Of a stretch of DNA of 64,000 nt, positions 37,150 to 46,989 are shown in pieces. The notes below the pieces were generated by a model. The model did no database searches, was not told the DNA's origin, and saw only the letters and a list, made by a program, of their open reading frames with translations. The translations under genes were made by a program, and so were the position numbers. Position 1 is the stretch's first letter. Each line of letters opens with the position of its first letter. Origin of the DNA: Epiperipatus broadwayi (taxonomy: Eukaryota > Onychophora > Udeonychophora > Euonychophora > Peripatidae); the NCBI GenBank assembly GCA_028023455.1, contig JAQFVV010000030.1:2744501-2808500 (forward strand), in the 5' to 3' direction.

Positions 37150-37184
37150 GAGTCCATTATTTCTAGAGTTGGTGAGGATTGGAA

Positions 37185-37860
37185 TGTCTGTGTGTCTTTG
37201 AAACATATGTAAATAAGGATAGTTTATTTTTGAAAATTATTCCTTTTGTTTAAAAAATTACTCTAGACAAGCTAATCATCACAATAGAAATTTAATTGTA
37301 AATAGAATGTATGCGAAAAAAGACATTTACATACAAATTAGCAGAGTATGAATAAATCCCAAGCAGTCAAGTGGTGATGGGTGAAAGGAAATATTTGTTG
37401 TCAGTTAAAACTATAACTGAAGAAAAGGTTAATTAACAGAAGTTAACCAAACTGTGAGACATAACAATGGAATCATGATTAAGAACATGTATAAATTGTG
37501 TATGCCAATAGAACACTTAAATTGCAAACTTTAAGTAGTTTATTTATATACAAAAATAGTATATTATCTATTTAAGACATTTAAATTGCTGAGAGTTAGA
37601 TATTATTAAAAGGACTATATATATTTGCTGATATATGTGGTGTGTAAGAGATGTTTACATTAGAAAACACATATTCAAAATTGGTTTATGCCTTGTGTGA
37701 ATAATACACATTTCTACTCAAAGATAAATTATACCTTATTTAAATTTATGGATTATTATATTCATAACATTTTATACCTCATTATTATTAAATAATATAA
37801 ATTTCTATATATATTGTTCTTATTATCCTTGCCTGACTGGCCTTAGAGACCCTTAGGACA
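37185..37860 (+). repeat. 3' LTR of Gypsy C
   Basis: The right-hand copy begins TGTCTGTGTG and ends CCTTAGGACA, collinear with 33404-34067. Confidence 0.8.
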
Positions 37861-38111
37861 TAACAAGACACAAGTGCTAATATTGTTCCAGGGAAATTTA
37901 ACTCATTGGTTAAGAATTGGTAGTAATCTATCTGATGATTACTCTGCAAATTCTATTGTTATAATATTTAGTGAAAGTACTCTCATAAACTGGCACATCT
38001 AAATAAGTAGAATAAGTAATAGGAACTACTGTAAATTGACTGAATTGCTAGATTAATAGATTGAATAGAATTTTGACAAATTTGAGATGGATAACTATGT
38101 GTTGATCAGCA

Positions 38112-39165
38112 GATGAGAAGACTTCTGAAAGAAATTGAAGATAAATGAATGGTCATTTAAATATTCCTCATCACATTGATTTATCTGTATTATCAATTGA
38201 TGTATCTAGTTCATCACAAGTTATATCTGATAGATTAATATTTAAAAATATTGAAGAGTTGCAAATTAAAAATAAGCAATTGCTTACTATGATTCTACAA
38301 ACTGAGTGATAAAAAGGAGGAAGGAACTAATTGCTGTAGATCAGACTTTCTGAACTTAAGCAACGATTAGAAGACACTCTTAAGAATATAAAAAAAATGC
38401 ATGCCTCAAGAAAGACAAATGGAGATAATTCAATCAATTAATTGATAGCCAGATGTGTAGACTGCTTTTAATGCAAACAGGATTATTATCAATTTCTGCA
38501 TCTATTTGAATTCCACTTTCTATTTGGGATTATTATCAATTTCTGCATCTATTTGAATTCCACTTTCTATTTGAATTCCATTTCATAATAGTTGTACAGC
38601 CTTCTAAGAATTTATATATTAAAAACATCAAAACTAAATCTGCTCTCACTCTATGTACTGATTTTGATATATATAAAACAAATAAAAGAGAATAAAAAAA
38701 TTTTGGAAAAGTTTTTGAGTACAGAATGCTATTTCTTTCCTAGCTTGAATTTTAAAATGAGTGGTTTAAAACTTAATTGATAGATGTAGAAAATAAATAA
38801 CTTTAAGAGAGAAAAAAAATCAAAAATATTCAGCTAATGTTATTAAACATCAGGAAACTATTAATAATCTTGCATAGAAAATTTTAGCCACACAAGAAAA
38901 AATATTAAAAGCAGAAGTAGTCTTTCAGAATTTGGAATCTGGAAAAGAGCTGTTTAAATCTACTGAAACTCATTTATCATTCCAGAAAAGATTAATAAAC
39001 GAGCAAAATACTTAGAGCAGGCTTTTGGCTCCCAAAGATATACAGAAAAATTTGACAAGATCTGAATTAAAACAGAATAAGATGACTAACCAGATACTTT
39101 GAAATGTCGGAATAAAATATTGCAGATTAAATTAGATTTGGTCTGGTCTTTAGGGCAAACTAAAT
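38112..39165 (+). pseudogene. TPR: Decayed copy of nucleoprotein TPR / Megator
   Basis: Reading across frames gives, in order, QQMRRLLKEIEDK, SSSSQVISDRLIFKNIEELQ, ELKQRLEDTLKN, RQMEIIQSI with a decayed RQRDMYR, ENKKILEKF, KHQETINNLA, KAEVVFQNLESGKELFKSTE and RSELKQNKMTNQI. This order matches the first large coiled coil of TPR (nuclear-pore basket protein, Megator in flies), from VISxxLVxxRNIEELQ to the LERSExExKQ region. At least eight stops (several explained by CGA to TGA or CAG to TAG), frameshifts and a 47-bp duplication mark it as dead. No introns are visible over about 1 kb, which suggests a processed pseudogene. The 5' side stops close to the Gypsy C LTR. Residue positions in TPR are from memory and approximate. 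Confidence 0.75.
38481..38574. repeat. 47-bp tandem duplication in the TPR pseudogene
   Basis: The unit GATTATTATCAATTTCTGCA plus 27 further bases occurs at 38481 and 38528 without visible change. Confidence 0.85.
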
Positions 39166-39180
39166 CGTAATAAGATCAAC

Positions 39181-39573
39181 ATGACCTATTTGAATTCCTA
39201 ATCATCTCATTCATCTTCAGGGATTAATTCCCTGGATCCTGCTATTCCTCCACTCATTCTTCTACTACTTCTGAATGTTTTTTGCTCCACAAGTCAAAAA
39301 GCTTTCTTATGAATTTGAAATATTTTTATTTTTATTCCCCTCCTTACAATTGACTCATTCATTTTTTCTGGAGTTGTGACTGACCAATCATACAAAATGA
39401 TCAATACTTTAATACGATTAAAGATTTTTGATCTTTTAATTGAAAAACATTGATTCTTTTTCCAAGTTGTTAAATTAATGGATTAATTCCATCTAGAACT
39501 AGTAAGTATGATTTTTTCCATTACGTATTTACAAAAGAAATGTTCTTTATTATTAAACATAATTAAACATCTG
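39181..39573. other. AT-rich spacer after the TPR pseudogene
   Basis: Nothing recognised. It may include 3' parts of the TPR copy too decayed to read. Confidence 0.35.
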
Positions 39574-39582
39574 ATACTCCTT

Positions 39583-39675
39583 AATTTGAAAGTCAATTGA
39601 TTTGAATACACGTAGAAAATAATTCGCATTTTATACGTGTATTCAAATCAACTGACTTTCAAATTAAGGAGTATT
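39583..39675. repeat. Perfect-looking 40-bp inverted repeat (hairpin)
   Basis: ATACTCCTTAATTTGAAAGT at the left and ACTTTCAAATTAAGGAGTAT at the right (with one intervening change) are the ends of arms about 40 bases long. They also contain TTGATTTGAATACACGTA / TACGTGTATTCAAATCAA and enclose a loop of about 20 bases. It lies about 300 bases upstream of the zinc-finger exon. It could be a small MITE or a transcript hairpin. Confidence 0.7.
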
Positions 39676-39972
39676 TTAAATACATTAGCGTAAAAGTGGA
39701 ATAAAAATTATATTCCTATTAAATACGATGGCATTTCAAATTAAAATACTTTGGGGCAGTTCCTTTGCATAATTGAAAGTTTTACACGAATAATGAAGCC
39801 ATCTGAAAAATATATATCTTTGTCAAGAACATATAAATAAATAATTTTTATCAAATTCTTTTCAATATTTATAGATTGATTTGGTCTGGAGATAGAAAAT
39901 CGGGAGCTCCCGGAAATCCGGGAGAAATATTTAAATTATTTCTCGTTAGTTAATCTAAAGTTCTAGATTAAA

Positions 39973-40269
39973 ATGGATAATTCGGAAATACAATCTAACA
40001 ATAAAGTGCTTAAAAAATGGCGATGTACCTACAATTCAAAGTGGGAAAATTTTCCGCAGTACTCTGGCTGGATTCGTAAAAGTAAATATAGCAACGACCG
40101 CGCTTTTTGTCAACTATGTCATTCAGATTTTAGTATAGCTTCAGGAGGACGAAACGATGTAGATCGCCATCGTAGTGCTAAACGGCACACTGCAGGTGAA
40201 TTACGATTGAAAACAAGTCAAACATTTGTGGAAATTAAGCAAGAATTAACAGAAATTTCAAATAAAGAA
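39973..40269 (+). CDS. First exon of a BED/hAT-like zinc-finger protein
   Basis: The frame opens at ATGG in a good start context (AAAATGG). It encodes 99 residues up to GAA and then GTGAGT, a consensus splice donor at 40270; the frame stops 14 codons later if unspliced. The protein has WKCTYN-like basic starts (KKWRCTYNSKWENFPQYSGW) and then FCQLCHSDFSIASGGRNDV followed by DRHRSAKRHTAG. This is a C-x2-C-x(n)-H-x5-H finger of the type found at the N terminus of hAT transposases and of host proteins derived from them (ZBED5-, ZNF862-like). It probably binds DNA. Unlike everything else here the frame has no defects. Later exons were not found before the PLE block at 40.6 kb, so this may be a gene with a distant exon 2, or an orphaned exon. 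Confidence 0.6.
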
Positions 40270-40275
40270 GTGAGT
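40270..40275 (+). promoter_or_regulatory. Splice donor GTGAGT
   Basis: GTGAGT follows codon 99 in phase 0. The next bases are AT-rich, as in an intron. No acceptor could be paired with it within the window with confidence. Confidence 0.5.
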
Positions 40276-41003
40276 AAAAATATTTTTTATAATGCAACCT
40301 TACTATTATGACATTTAGTAATAGAGTATTACGATTGATTCATACTCGTTTCTCATTACCTATCCACAGCCACGGTTTATTTATTAGCGCCATCTAATGG
40401 ATTAAAAAGTAATCGTATTATCAATTTTTTATTCGGTATTTAAAAAGAAAAATATATTGGATATTGTGAAATCGGTTTATGGTTTCTGTACTTCTAGATA
40501 CAACATTTATTTTGTGGAATAATTCATTTTGAGATTAGAAATGTAAATATTACAATTTTATTCGGATAAATTAAAGCGTTACTTTTTCGTTTTCCTGAGC
40601 GTTTGTCATGATAGTATTTTAGTTGTATTTATATATTAGGACTATTTCCATCATCTTATTATATTAAGTATAGAATGTCTTCAGAAAAAAATTAACTTCA
40701 TTTAAATTTTCCAATAACATTCAACTGTTAGTAATAATAGCACACAGTTTAGTATATGCGCAACATTTCGAGAGATATTCTCTCTGCTTCAAGTATTGCT
40801 GGCCTGACCAGTGACAGTGCTATCATGGGGATCAAACCTGGACCCTTAGATTCTTTTCTATGAAATTCTTTCTGATTTCTCCACGTTTTTTCATAAGATC
40901 AAAGTTGATTAGTGATTTCCGTACATTATGTATAGTCATACTAGGTTGATATGAGGTTTTCGACATTGTCATGTGAGCAGTTTCTTTAGCATTTTCTTTA
41001 TTA

Positions 41004-41169
41004 TATCTTTTCTTCTCCAATATTTTTGTATTTTCCCAATTGAACATAAGTTCATTGATATATACATGGTTTGCTACCTTAGACTGTATCTTTTCTTCTC
41101 CAATATTTTTGTATTTTCCCAATTGAACATATGTTCATTGGTATATACATGGTTTGCTACCTTAGACAC
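41004..41169. repeat. 83-bp tandem duplication in PLE left arm
   Basis: The segment ATCTTTTCTTCTCCAATATT to CTACCTTAGAC is repeated with an 83-base period, duplicating the codons for FNWENTKILEKKR. Confidence 0.85.
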
Positions 41170-41708
41170 ATCTGTTTTCTTTCTTCAATCATCAGTTTGT
41201 GCTCTTGCAATTGCTTTTCACTGGGGCAACTGGTCTGACTAATATAATTCTTCCACATTTTTATGGTAGTTCATTGATGCAATTTTTGTTTTTCAGTATT
41301 TCAAGTTTAGACTTGTAGACATTACAATTACTGTTAGTGTTTGGAAAGTTGTTCTGATGTTATACTGATTGCATGTTTTTCTTAATTTGTCTATTTTTGG
41401 TATGTATGGATACACTTCAGTACCAATAATTTTTTTTATGGTTCTTTTTGATATCTATTTAAGATTTTCTTAATTAACTGCTGATGGAAAATCATTTTTT
41501 ATAAGATTTTGTTGTATATAAATCTTTTCCTTTTTCAAGTTGCTAGTTTTTTAACAAATTCCTTTTGCTCTGTTTCACAGTAATAGTATAACTTCATGTT
41601 TTGTGTTTCTGATGTGATTGGATTTATATGCTAAATATTTTCCTGTATATATGGATTTTCTGTTAAATGTAGCTTTGATTTTACCATGAAGGAGTCTTGT
41701 CACAAGAA

Positions 41709-42556
41709 CATCTAATAATAAAAATACCAAACTCCATAAAGTAGTGCCAGCAAGTGCAAGTCTTCATAATCAGTGGATCCAGGAAGGTTTGTGCATAAAA
41801 TCCCTATCTAGAGCCTACTTATCCAACATTCCCAGACTAGTTTCTAGCTTATAGCTTTCATCAAAGAGGAGCCTTGAATCTGAGAATACTGCACCTAGAT
41901 ATTAGGATCTAATGCAATCTTCCAGCTGCCACCTTTTACCTATTTGGTCAACCATAAAACTAGTAGCCCAAGATGAAATCAGCATAATGTCTCCAACCCA
42001 AGCTCATTCACTTGTATAGTCATATAGATTTGAACTTAGTTCAGCATCTATATATTTTGATGTCTTTGATTTTTCAAAAACTATAGTTATCATTATCCTA
42101 TGGGTAGGATAGATATAAGAGAGTTTGGTACTCTTATTAACAGCATATATAAGGGTGCTGTGGTTTTTGAAAAACCAAAGGCACCAAAATATATAGTTGC
42201 TGAATTGAGTTCAGATTTATATGACTGTACAAATGAATGAGCTTGGATTAAAAACATTATGGTGTTATAGTTAACCAAATAGGTAAACGTGGCTGCTGGA
42301 GGGTTGCATTAGATCCTAAGATCTAGGTGCAGTGCTCTCAAACCCAAAATTCCTCACTGATAAAAGCCACAAAATAGAAACTGGTCTGGGTGATGTTGGA
42401 TGAGTAAGTGCTAGATAGGGATTTTATGCACAAACCTTCCTGCATCCACCAATTACAAAGGTTTGCACTTGGTGGTAATATTGTATGGAGAGTTTGGTAC
42501 TCTTCTTAACAGCATATGTAAGCATATGAAATGGTGATAATGTATCATCTAATAAT
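41709..42556. mobile_element. Foldback hammerhead (retrozyme-like) insertion, copy C
   Basis: The element 41720-42545 is flanked by CATCTAATAAT at 41709-41719 and 42546-42556 (11 bp). The right PLE arm has the corresponding site once (ATTCTTAGATG in sense at about 44133). It is a head-to-head dimer of the copy B unit, about 390 bases per arm, centre near 42110-42125. The plus-strand hammerhead at about 42355-42395 has CTGATAA, GAAACTGGTC and TGGG. The minus-strand one at about 41828-41868 has TTGATGA, GAAACTAGTC and TGGG. Each has one core change. Only the right end carries the full terminal motif (GAAATGGTGATAATG). Confidence 0.8.
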
Positions 42557-43289
42557 GCCAATATGTTGTTGATGTATTCTCAGAAAATTTGTAGTACAGC
42601 TCCACCATTTGTCTATACAACAAATGTATTATCAACATAGTGAAGCCAAACTTTAGGTGGTTATGGAGTAGTCTTTATGACTGTGGTTTCAAGTTTTCCC
42701 ATGTAAATATTGCTAATCAAAGATGACAATTATGAGCCCATAGTCATTTCTTGATTTTGTTGAAAGAATTCTGTATTGTATTGAAAATAGATTGTTATTA
42801 TGCAGAATATTAATATTTCCATTATACTATGAATAGGAAGAGTTGTTCTGGTTTGTAAGCTATTATCAGCATTTAATATTTTTCTTACAATAGATAGTGC
42901 TTCTTCACATGGTACATTTGGGAATAAAATTTCCACGTTGACGCTATATCAGTTATTTCAATTTTCATGTTTTTAATTAATTGTACAAAGTGTCTAGAAT
43001 CCCCGACAAAGGATGGGGTCTTGTATGCCAAAGTATTAAGAACTTTGAGAATAAATCTTGACAAATTTTGGCAAGATGTTCTAGATCTCACAATAGGTCG
43101 TAATGGAATATGATTTTTATGGATTTTAGGTAATCCATAAAGATGAGGAATTGTGTTGAAATATGATGTTAGTTTACTTTTTTCTGAATCACTGATGTAT
43201 CTGCGATGTTTTCTGAGTAATGCTTGTAACTTTGTTTCTCTCATTATCAGATTTTTATTATTATTTTGTATTGTCCTGACAGCTGGCCA

Positions 43290-45150
43290 ATACAAAAAAG
43301 TAGCAAAAATTCTGATACCAAGCACAGAAACAAAGTTACAAGCATTACTCATAAAACATCACAGGTACTTCAGTGATTCAGAAAAAAGTAAACTAATATC
43401 ATATTTTAGCAACATTCTTCATCTTTATGATCTACAAGTATTACTCACAACTTCAGTGATTCAGAAAAAAGTAAATTAACATCATATTTCATCAAAATTC
43501 CTTATCTTTATCGTCTACCTGAAATTCCTAAGAATTGTGTTCCATTAAAATCTATTGTTAGTTCTAGAAATTTACCTTGCCAAAATTTGTCAAGATTTCT
43601 TCTCAAAGTTCTTAATACTTTGACATACAAAACCTCATCCTTTGACAGGGATTCTAGACACTTTATGGAATTAATTAAAAACATGAAAATTGAAAGAACT
43701 GACTTATTAGTAAGCTTCAATGCTATGTGAAGAAGTATTATCTATTGTAAGAAAAAGATTAAATGTTGATAATAGCTTACAAACCAGAACAAGTCTTCCT
43801 ATTCATAGTATAATGGAAATATTAACATTCTGCATAACAGCAATCTATTATCAATACAATAAATAATTCTTCCAACAAAATCAAGGAATGGCTATAGGCT
43901 CACCATGTCATCCTTCATTTGCGATATTTACATGAAAGAACTTGAAACTACAGCCTTATATCCACCTAAAGTTTGGCTTCACTATATTGATGATACATTT
44001 GTTGTATGCCAAATGTTGGAGCTCTACTACAAACTTTCTGAAAATATATCAACAACATATCCCTTTCAATTAAATTCACAGTAAAGTCAGAACAAGAAAT
44101 TCACAATAGGATAGAAGAAGAACAAAAATTGTCATTCTTAGATGTTTTTATGACAAGATTCCCTCATGGCAAAATCAAAACTACAGTGTACAGAAAATCC
44201 ACATATACAGGAAATATGCTTTCAATCCCAACCAGAAACACAAAACATGAAGTTATATTGTCACTATGGAACAGAACAAAAGAAGTTTGTTCAAAAAGCA
44301 GTGATATGAAAAAGAAACGGATCTGTATAGAACAAACTCTTGTGAAAAATGGTTATCCATCAGCTGCTAATTAAGAAAATCTTAAATAGACATCAAAAAG
44401 AACCATAAAAAAAAAAAAAACAATTATTGGTAGTGTATCTATGCATACCAAAAATAGCAGACCAATTAAGGAAAATGCAGAACCATACTCCACTATGAGA
44501 AATTCTACAGCCTAAACTTGAAATGCTGAAATGCAAAACCTGCAACTATAAAATACCATATGAATGTGGAAGAATGTATATTAGGGAGATCCGTCTCCCC
44601 ATTGAAAAGCGATTGCAAGAGCACAAACTGATGATTTGAAGAGAGAAAACAGATGTATATATGGTAGCAAACTATGTATGTACCAATATGTTCAATTGGG
44701 AAAATACAAAAATATTGGATGGAGAGGAAAAAGTACAAAGAAGAAAATTCAAAAAAGCTGCTCACATGACAATGTTGATTAATGTAAATCAACCTAGTGG
44801 GACTATACATAATATATGAAAATTACTAATCAACTTTACTTTTGCAAAAAAGTGGAAAAATCAGGAGGAGATTTACAGATTCCTACTGACTATTGCCTTT
44901 GGCAGGACGATTCAGTTAGAACATTACCTTAAATTTCAATATTCCAAGAAACTAAGGGTCCAGGTTTGATTACCATATTAGTACTGTCACTGGTCAGGCC
45001 AGCAACACTTGAAGCAGAGAGGAGAATAATACTCTTGAAATGTGCATATACTAATCTTTGTGCTATTATTAACAGTTGAATGTAATTGGAAAATTTAAAT
45101 AAAATTTTTTTAAAGACATTCAATACTTAATATTAGATGATGGAAATAGT
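43290..45150 (+). pseudogene. PLE protein, right arm (RT and GIY-YIG)
   Basis: The RT thumb-palm region can be read through several frame changes: ETKLQALLIKHHRYFSDSEK, then WLHYIDDTFVV at about 43973 with the catalytic YIDD intact, KLSFLDVFMTRFPHGKIKTT (44129-44374, open 81 codons), and the endonuclease YKIPYECGRMYIRE followed by PIEKRLQEHK at about 44540-44640. The GIY-YIG second motif is here MYIRE, so its glycine is lost. The 3' tail from 44960 ends near 45150. A duplication of about 85-90 bases lies at 43365-43475 (TTCAGTGATTCAGAAAAAAG twice). Stops occur throughout. Confidence 0.75.
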
Positions 45151-45456
45151 CCAATATATAAATACAATTATTTTTTTATCTTTACGTTAGCAGAAAATAA
45201 AAGCACCTCTTGGTCACTAATTAGTTAGTACTTTTGAATAGATTAAATTTTGTTGTGTTTGTTTTGTTTAATTATTAACCATTACAAAATACCTCTGTGT
45301 AGATTGTTCTTAGAAGTTAGCATCCTTCCTTTAGATTTTTTTTCTGTTGTTATCACAATATTTTCCATCTTGATAAATGTAATACCTTTTTTTTTATCTG
45401 CTATATTATCACGTAATAATAGATAATATAGCCTACACATTCATATATATATATAA

Positions 45457-46394
45457 TATAATTGAGTTAATGTATTAAATGAATAATAATCATTAACATA
45501 TTTATGTAATATTATTAATAGTATTAATGTTTGTCTTAACAAATAGTAGTTACAGTTATATTTCTATAATAAAATAAAAGATATGATGTGACAATATATT
45601 GAACTATTTCCATCAGCTGTCATTAGCTGTTAAATGTCTAGAAAATTTTCAAATACAAACTACTGTTAATAATAACACAAATAGACACACATGTTAGTAA
45701 ATACACAACATTTTGAATGGTATTATTCTACACTCATCTTCAGGTGGTGCTGACCTGACCAGGGTCAATATTAGCATAGATGTTGAGCTTACATCTTTGA
45801 AATTTTTAAGGCCACACTTTAATCACCTGAGCTATTCTGACAAAGCAACAGACTAGAAATTTTGTATGTGGTTGGTTTAAGTCCTACTAATTTCTTTCAA
45901 TTTTTTTAAAATAGTTTTTTCTAAGAGTGATTATTAATTAAAGGTTTCCAGACATTATGTATTGCCTCAATGTATTGACTTATACTCCAACATATTATCA
46001 CATCTAATATACTATGATCATAAATGTTCACACAAATAAACGATATGATTTTGATATTCGAAAATGTAGCAAATATTGTAAGGGTGAGTTCAAATAATCT
46101 TATCATTATGTAATTAAAACTATTGAAGTAGAATCAGACTATGAATGTTGAGCCCTCAAACTAATTCATGTATGGTCATGCTGTTTTAAGATTAGCCATA
46201 TATGGTCTGAATGCCGGGCATTTCAAAAGAATGATATAAATAAAGAGTAAATAATCCTAACCACAAGTTAATTAGAGATTCGTGTCATATACATTTTTAG
46301 GGCTCTACTAATTGTATATATGCAAATACCAATTAATAAACTGTTACAAGTCAAAATCATCTCTTTCTTGTTATTCAATATATAATTAATGCTA
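45457..46394 (+). repeat. 5' LTR of Gypsy D with nested PLE end
   Basis: It shares with 54645-55260 the order TTGAGTTAA...AATAATAATCAT, AATAAAATA-AAGAT, AAATATTGTAA, TTATCATTATGTAATTAAAA, CTCAAACTA-TTCATGTATGG and CATCTCTTTCTTGTTATT. The LTR start is altered (TATAATTGAG versus TGTAACTGAG in the right LTR). The final CA is not preserved. Confidence 0.7.
45580..46049 (-). mobile_element. PLE 3'-end insertion with 8-bp target duplication
   Basis: Sequence 45588-46041 is flanked by GATATGAT at 45580-45587 and 46042-46049. The 3' LTR shows the uninterrupted site (AGATTATTTTGGTATTT at about 54830). The insert resembles the outer 3' end of the neighbouring PLEs: ACTATTTCCATC, AACTACTGTTAATAATA, CTGACCTGACCAG, ACATTATGTAT. 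It is 5'-truncated, as expected for target-primed insertion. The reverse strand reads CCTGAAGATGAG, then ATTCAAAATGTTG, a decayed form of the hammerhead-type tail of PLEs. Confidence 0.7.
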
Positions 46395-46435
46395 CTCCAA
46401 CTCATAATCACTAACTTTAATAGGCATGATTTTAT

Positions 46436-46850
46436 ATGGTTGGCACATCTCTATTATTGCACTTAACAGGATCAGAAACAGTTAGTAGTATGGTTGCAAT
46501 GCCACAAATCAGAATTGGTGAGCTTGACAGAGAAATCGATGGATTGGCTTTTATATGTACAACGCTAGAAATTTTTTTTCAAATTAAATGCACCAGTGAT
46601 GATGCTGTGAAAATTGTTACGTTGCTCTCTTTCACTGGCCAATGAGTTGCTCATGAATTATTACCAGAACAATTCTAAGAAGTTTAAAAAGTTATTTGTA
46701 TCTGATATCCCTCAGGATTTTTTAAAACCACTAATTCAGGTAGACAATCCAGCAAAGGAGATAATCTGTTTCCACTGTGGAATAGTTGGAAATGTAATCA
46801 GAAAACCTAGAAATGCTGAAGCTGGGCATTACTCTAGCTTTTACTAAATG
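46436..46850 (+). pseudogene. Gypsy D gag remnant
   Basis: Two open pieces (46436-46645 and 46614-46847) in different frames give MPQIRIGELDREIDGLAF, DDAVKIVTLLSFTG and then ICFHCGIVGNVIRKPRNAEA, where C-F-H-C and the following residues are a single degenerate zinc knuckle. One frameshift separates capsid-like and nucleocapsid-like parts. Confidence 0.6.
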
Positions 46851-46989
46851 TTGGCACAACTGAACATACCAGAAATGGGATCAAGACTTCATGAAAGATG
46901 TAGTTTCAATAAAAACTCAGCCACCAAAAATACTGACCAATTCATGTTAACAGTCATAATTTTTAGTTAATCAGTGACAATGGAGATAG

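Larger units (their letters stand above)
33404..37860 (+). mobile_element. Gypsy-like element C with both LTRs
   Basis: Two diverged direct repeats of about 0.67 kb (33404-34067 and 37185-37860) flank a 3.1-kb interior with gag, protease-like and C-terminal pol remnants. LTR ends are CGTCTG (an altered TGTCTG) and AGGACA on the left, TGTCTG and AGGACA on the right. GGTGAGGATTGGAA before the right LTR is a plausible polypurine tract. After the left LTR, TGGCTGCAGTTGATAGAAT at about 34077 starts with TGG as a primer-binding site should. RT, RNase H and most of integrase are deleted. Target duplications were not found, consistent with age. Confidence 0.8.
40820..43352 (-). pseudogene. PLE protein, left arm (RT and GIY-YIG), interrupted
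   Basis: Reading from 43352 down, the RT finger segment is clear: KLTSYFNTIPHLYGLPKIHK, IPLRPIVRSRTSCQNLSRF, AYKTPSFVGDSRHF. Near 42640 WLHYVDNTFVV stands in place of the catalytic Y-x-D-D box, with the second aspartate changed to Asn. After the hammerhead insertion (41720-42545) the reading resumes with IKNDFPSAVN-like sequence. It then reaches the C-terminal NWENTKILEKKRY region (41122-40832), with stops. A stretch of about 75 bases present in the right arm is missing just before the insertion. The protein is dead. Confidence 0.75.
40610..45175. mobile_element. Head-to-head inverted pair of Penelope-like elements
   Basis: Two copies of one PLE point away from a centre at about 43250-43310. 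The left arm is on the minus strand (to about 40610), the right arm on the plus strand (to about 45175). Homology includes the outer ends, for example TTTATATATTAGGACTATTT on the left and AATAGTCCAATATATAAAT on the right. The arms therefore cover the whole 3' UTR. Penelope-type elements are known for inverted and partial tandem copies. The left arm was later split by the hammerhead insertion copy C and also shows an 83-bp duplication. The two arms differ at many sites, so the pair is old. Confidence 0.8.
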
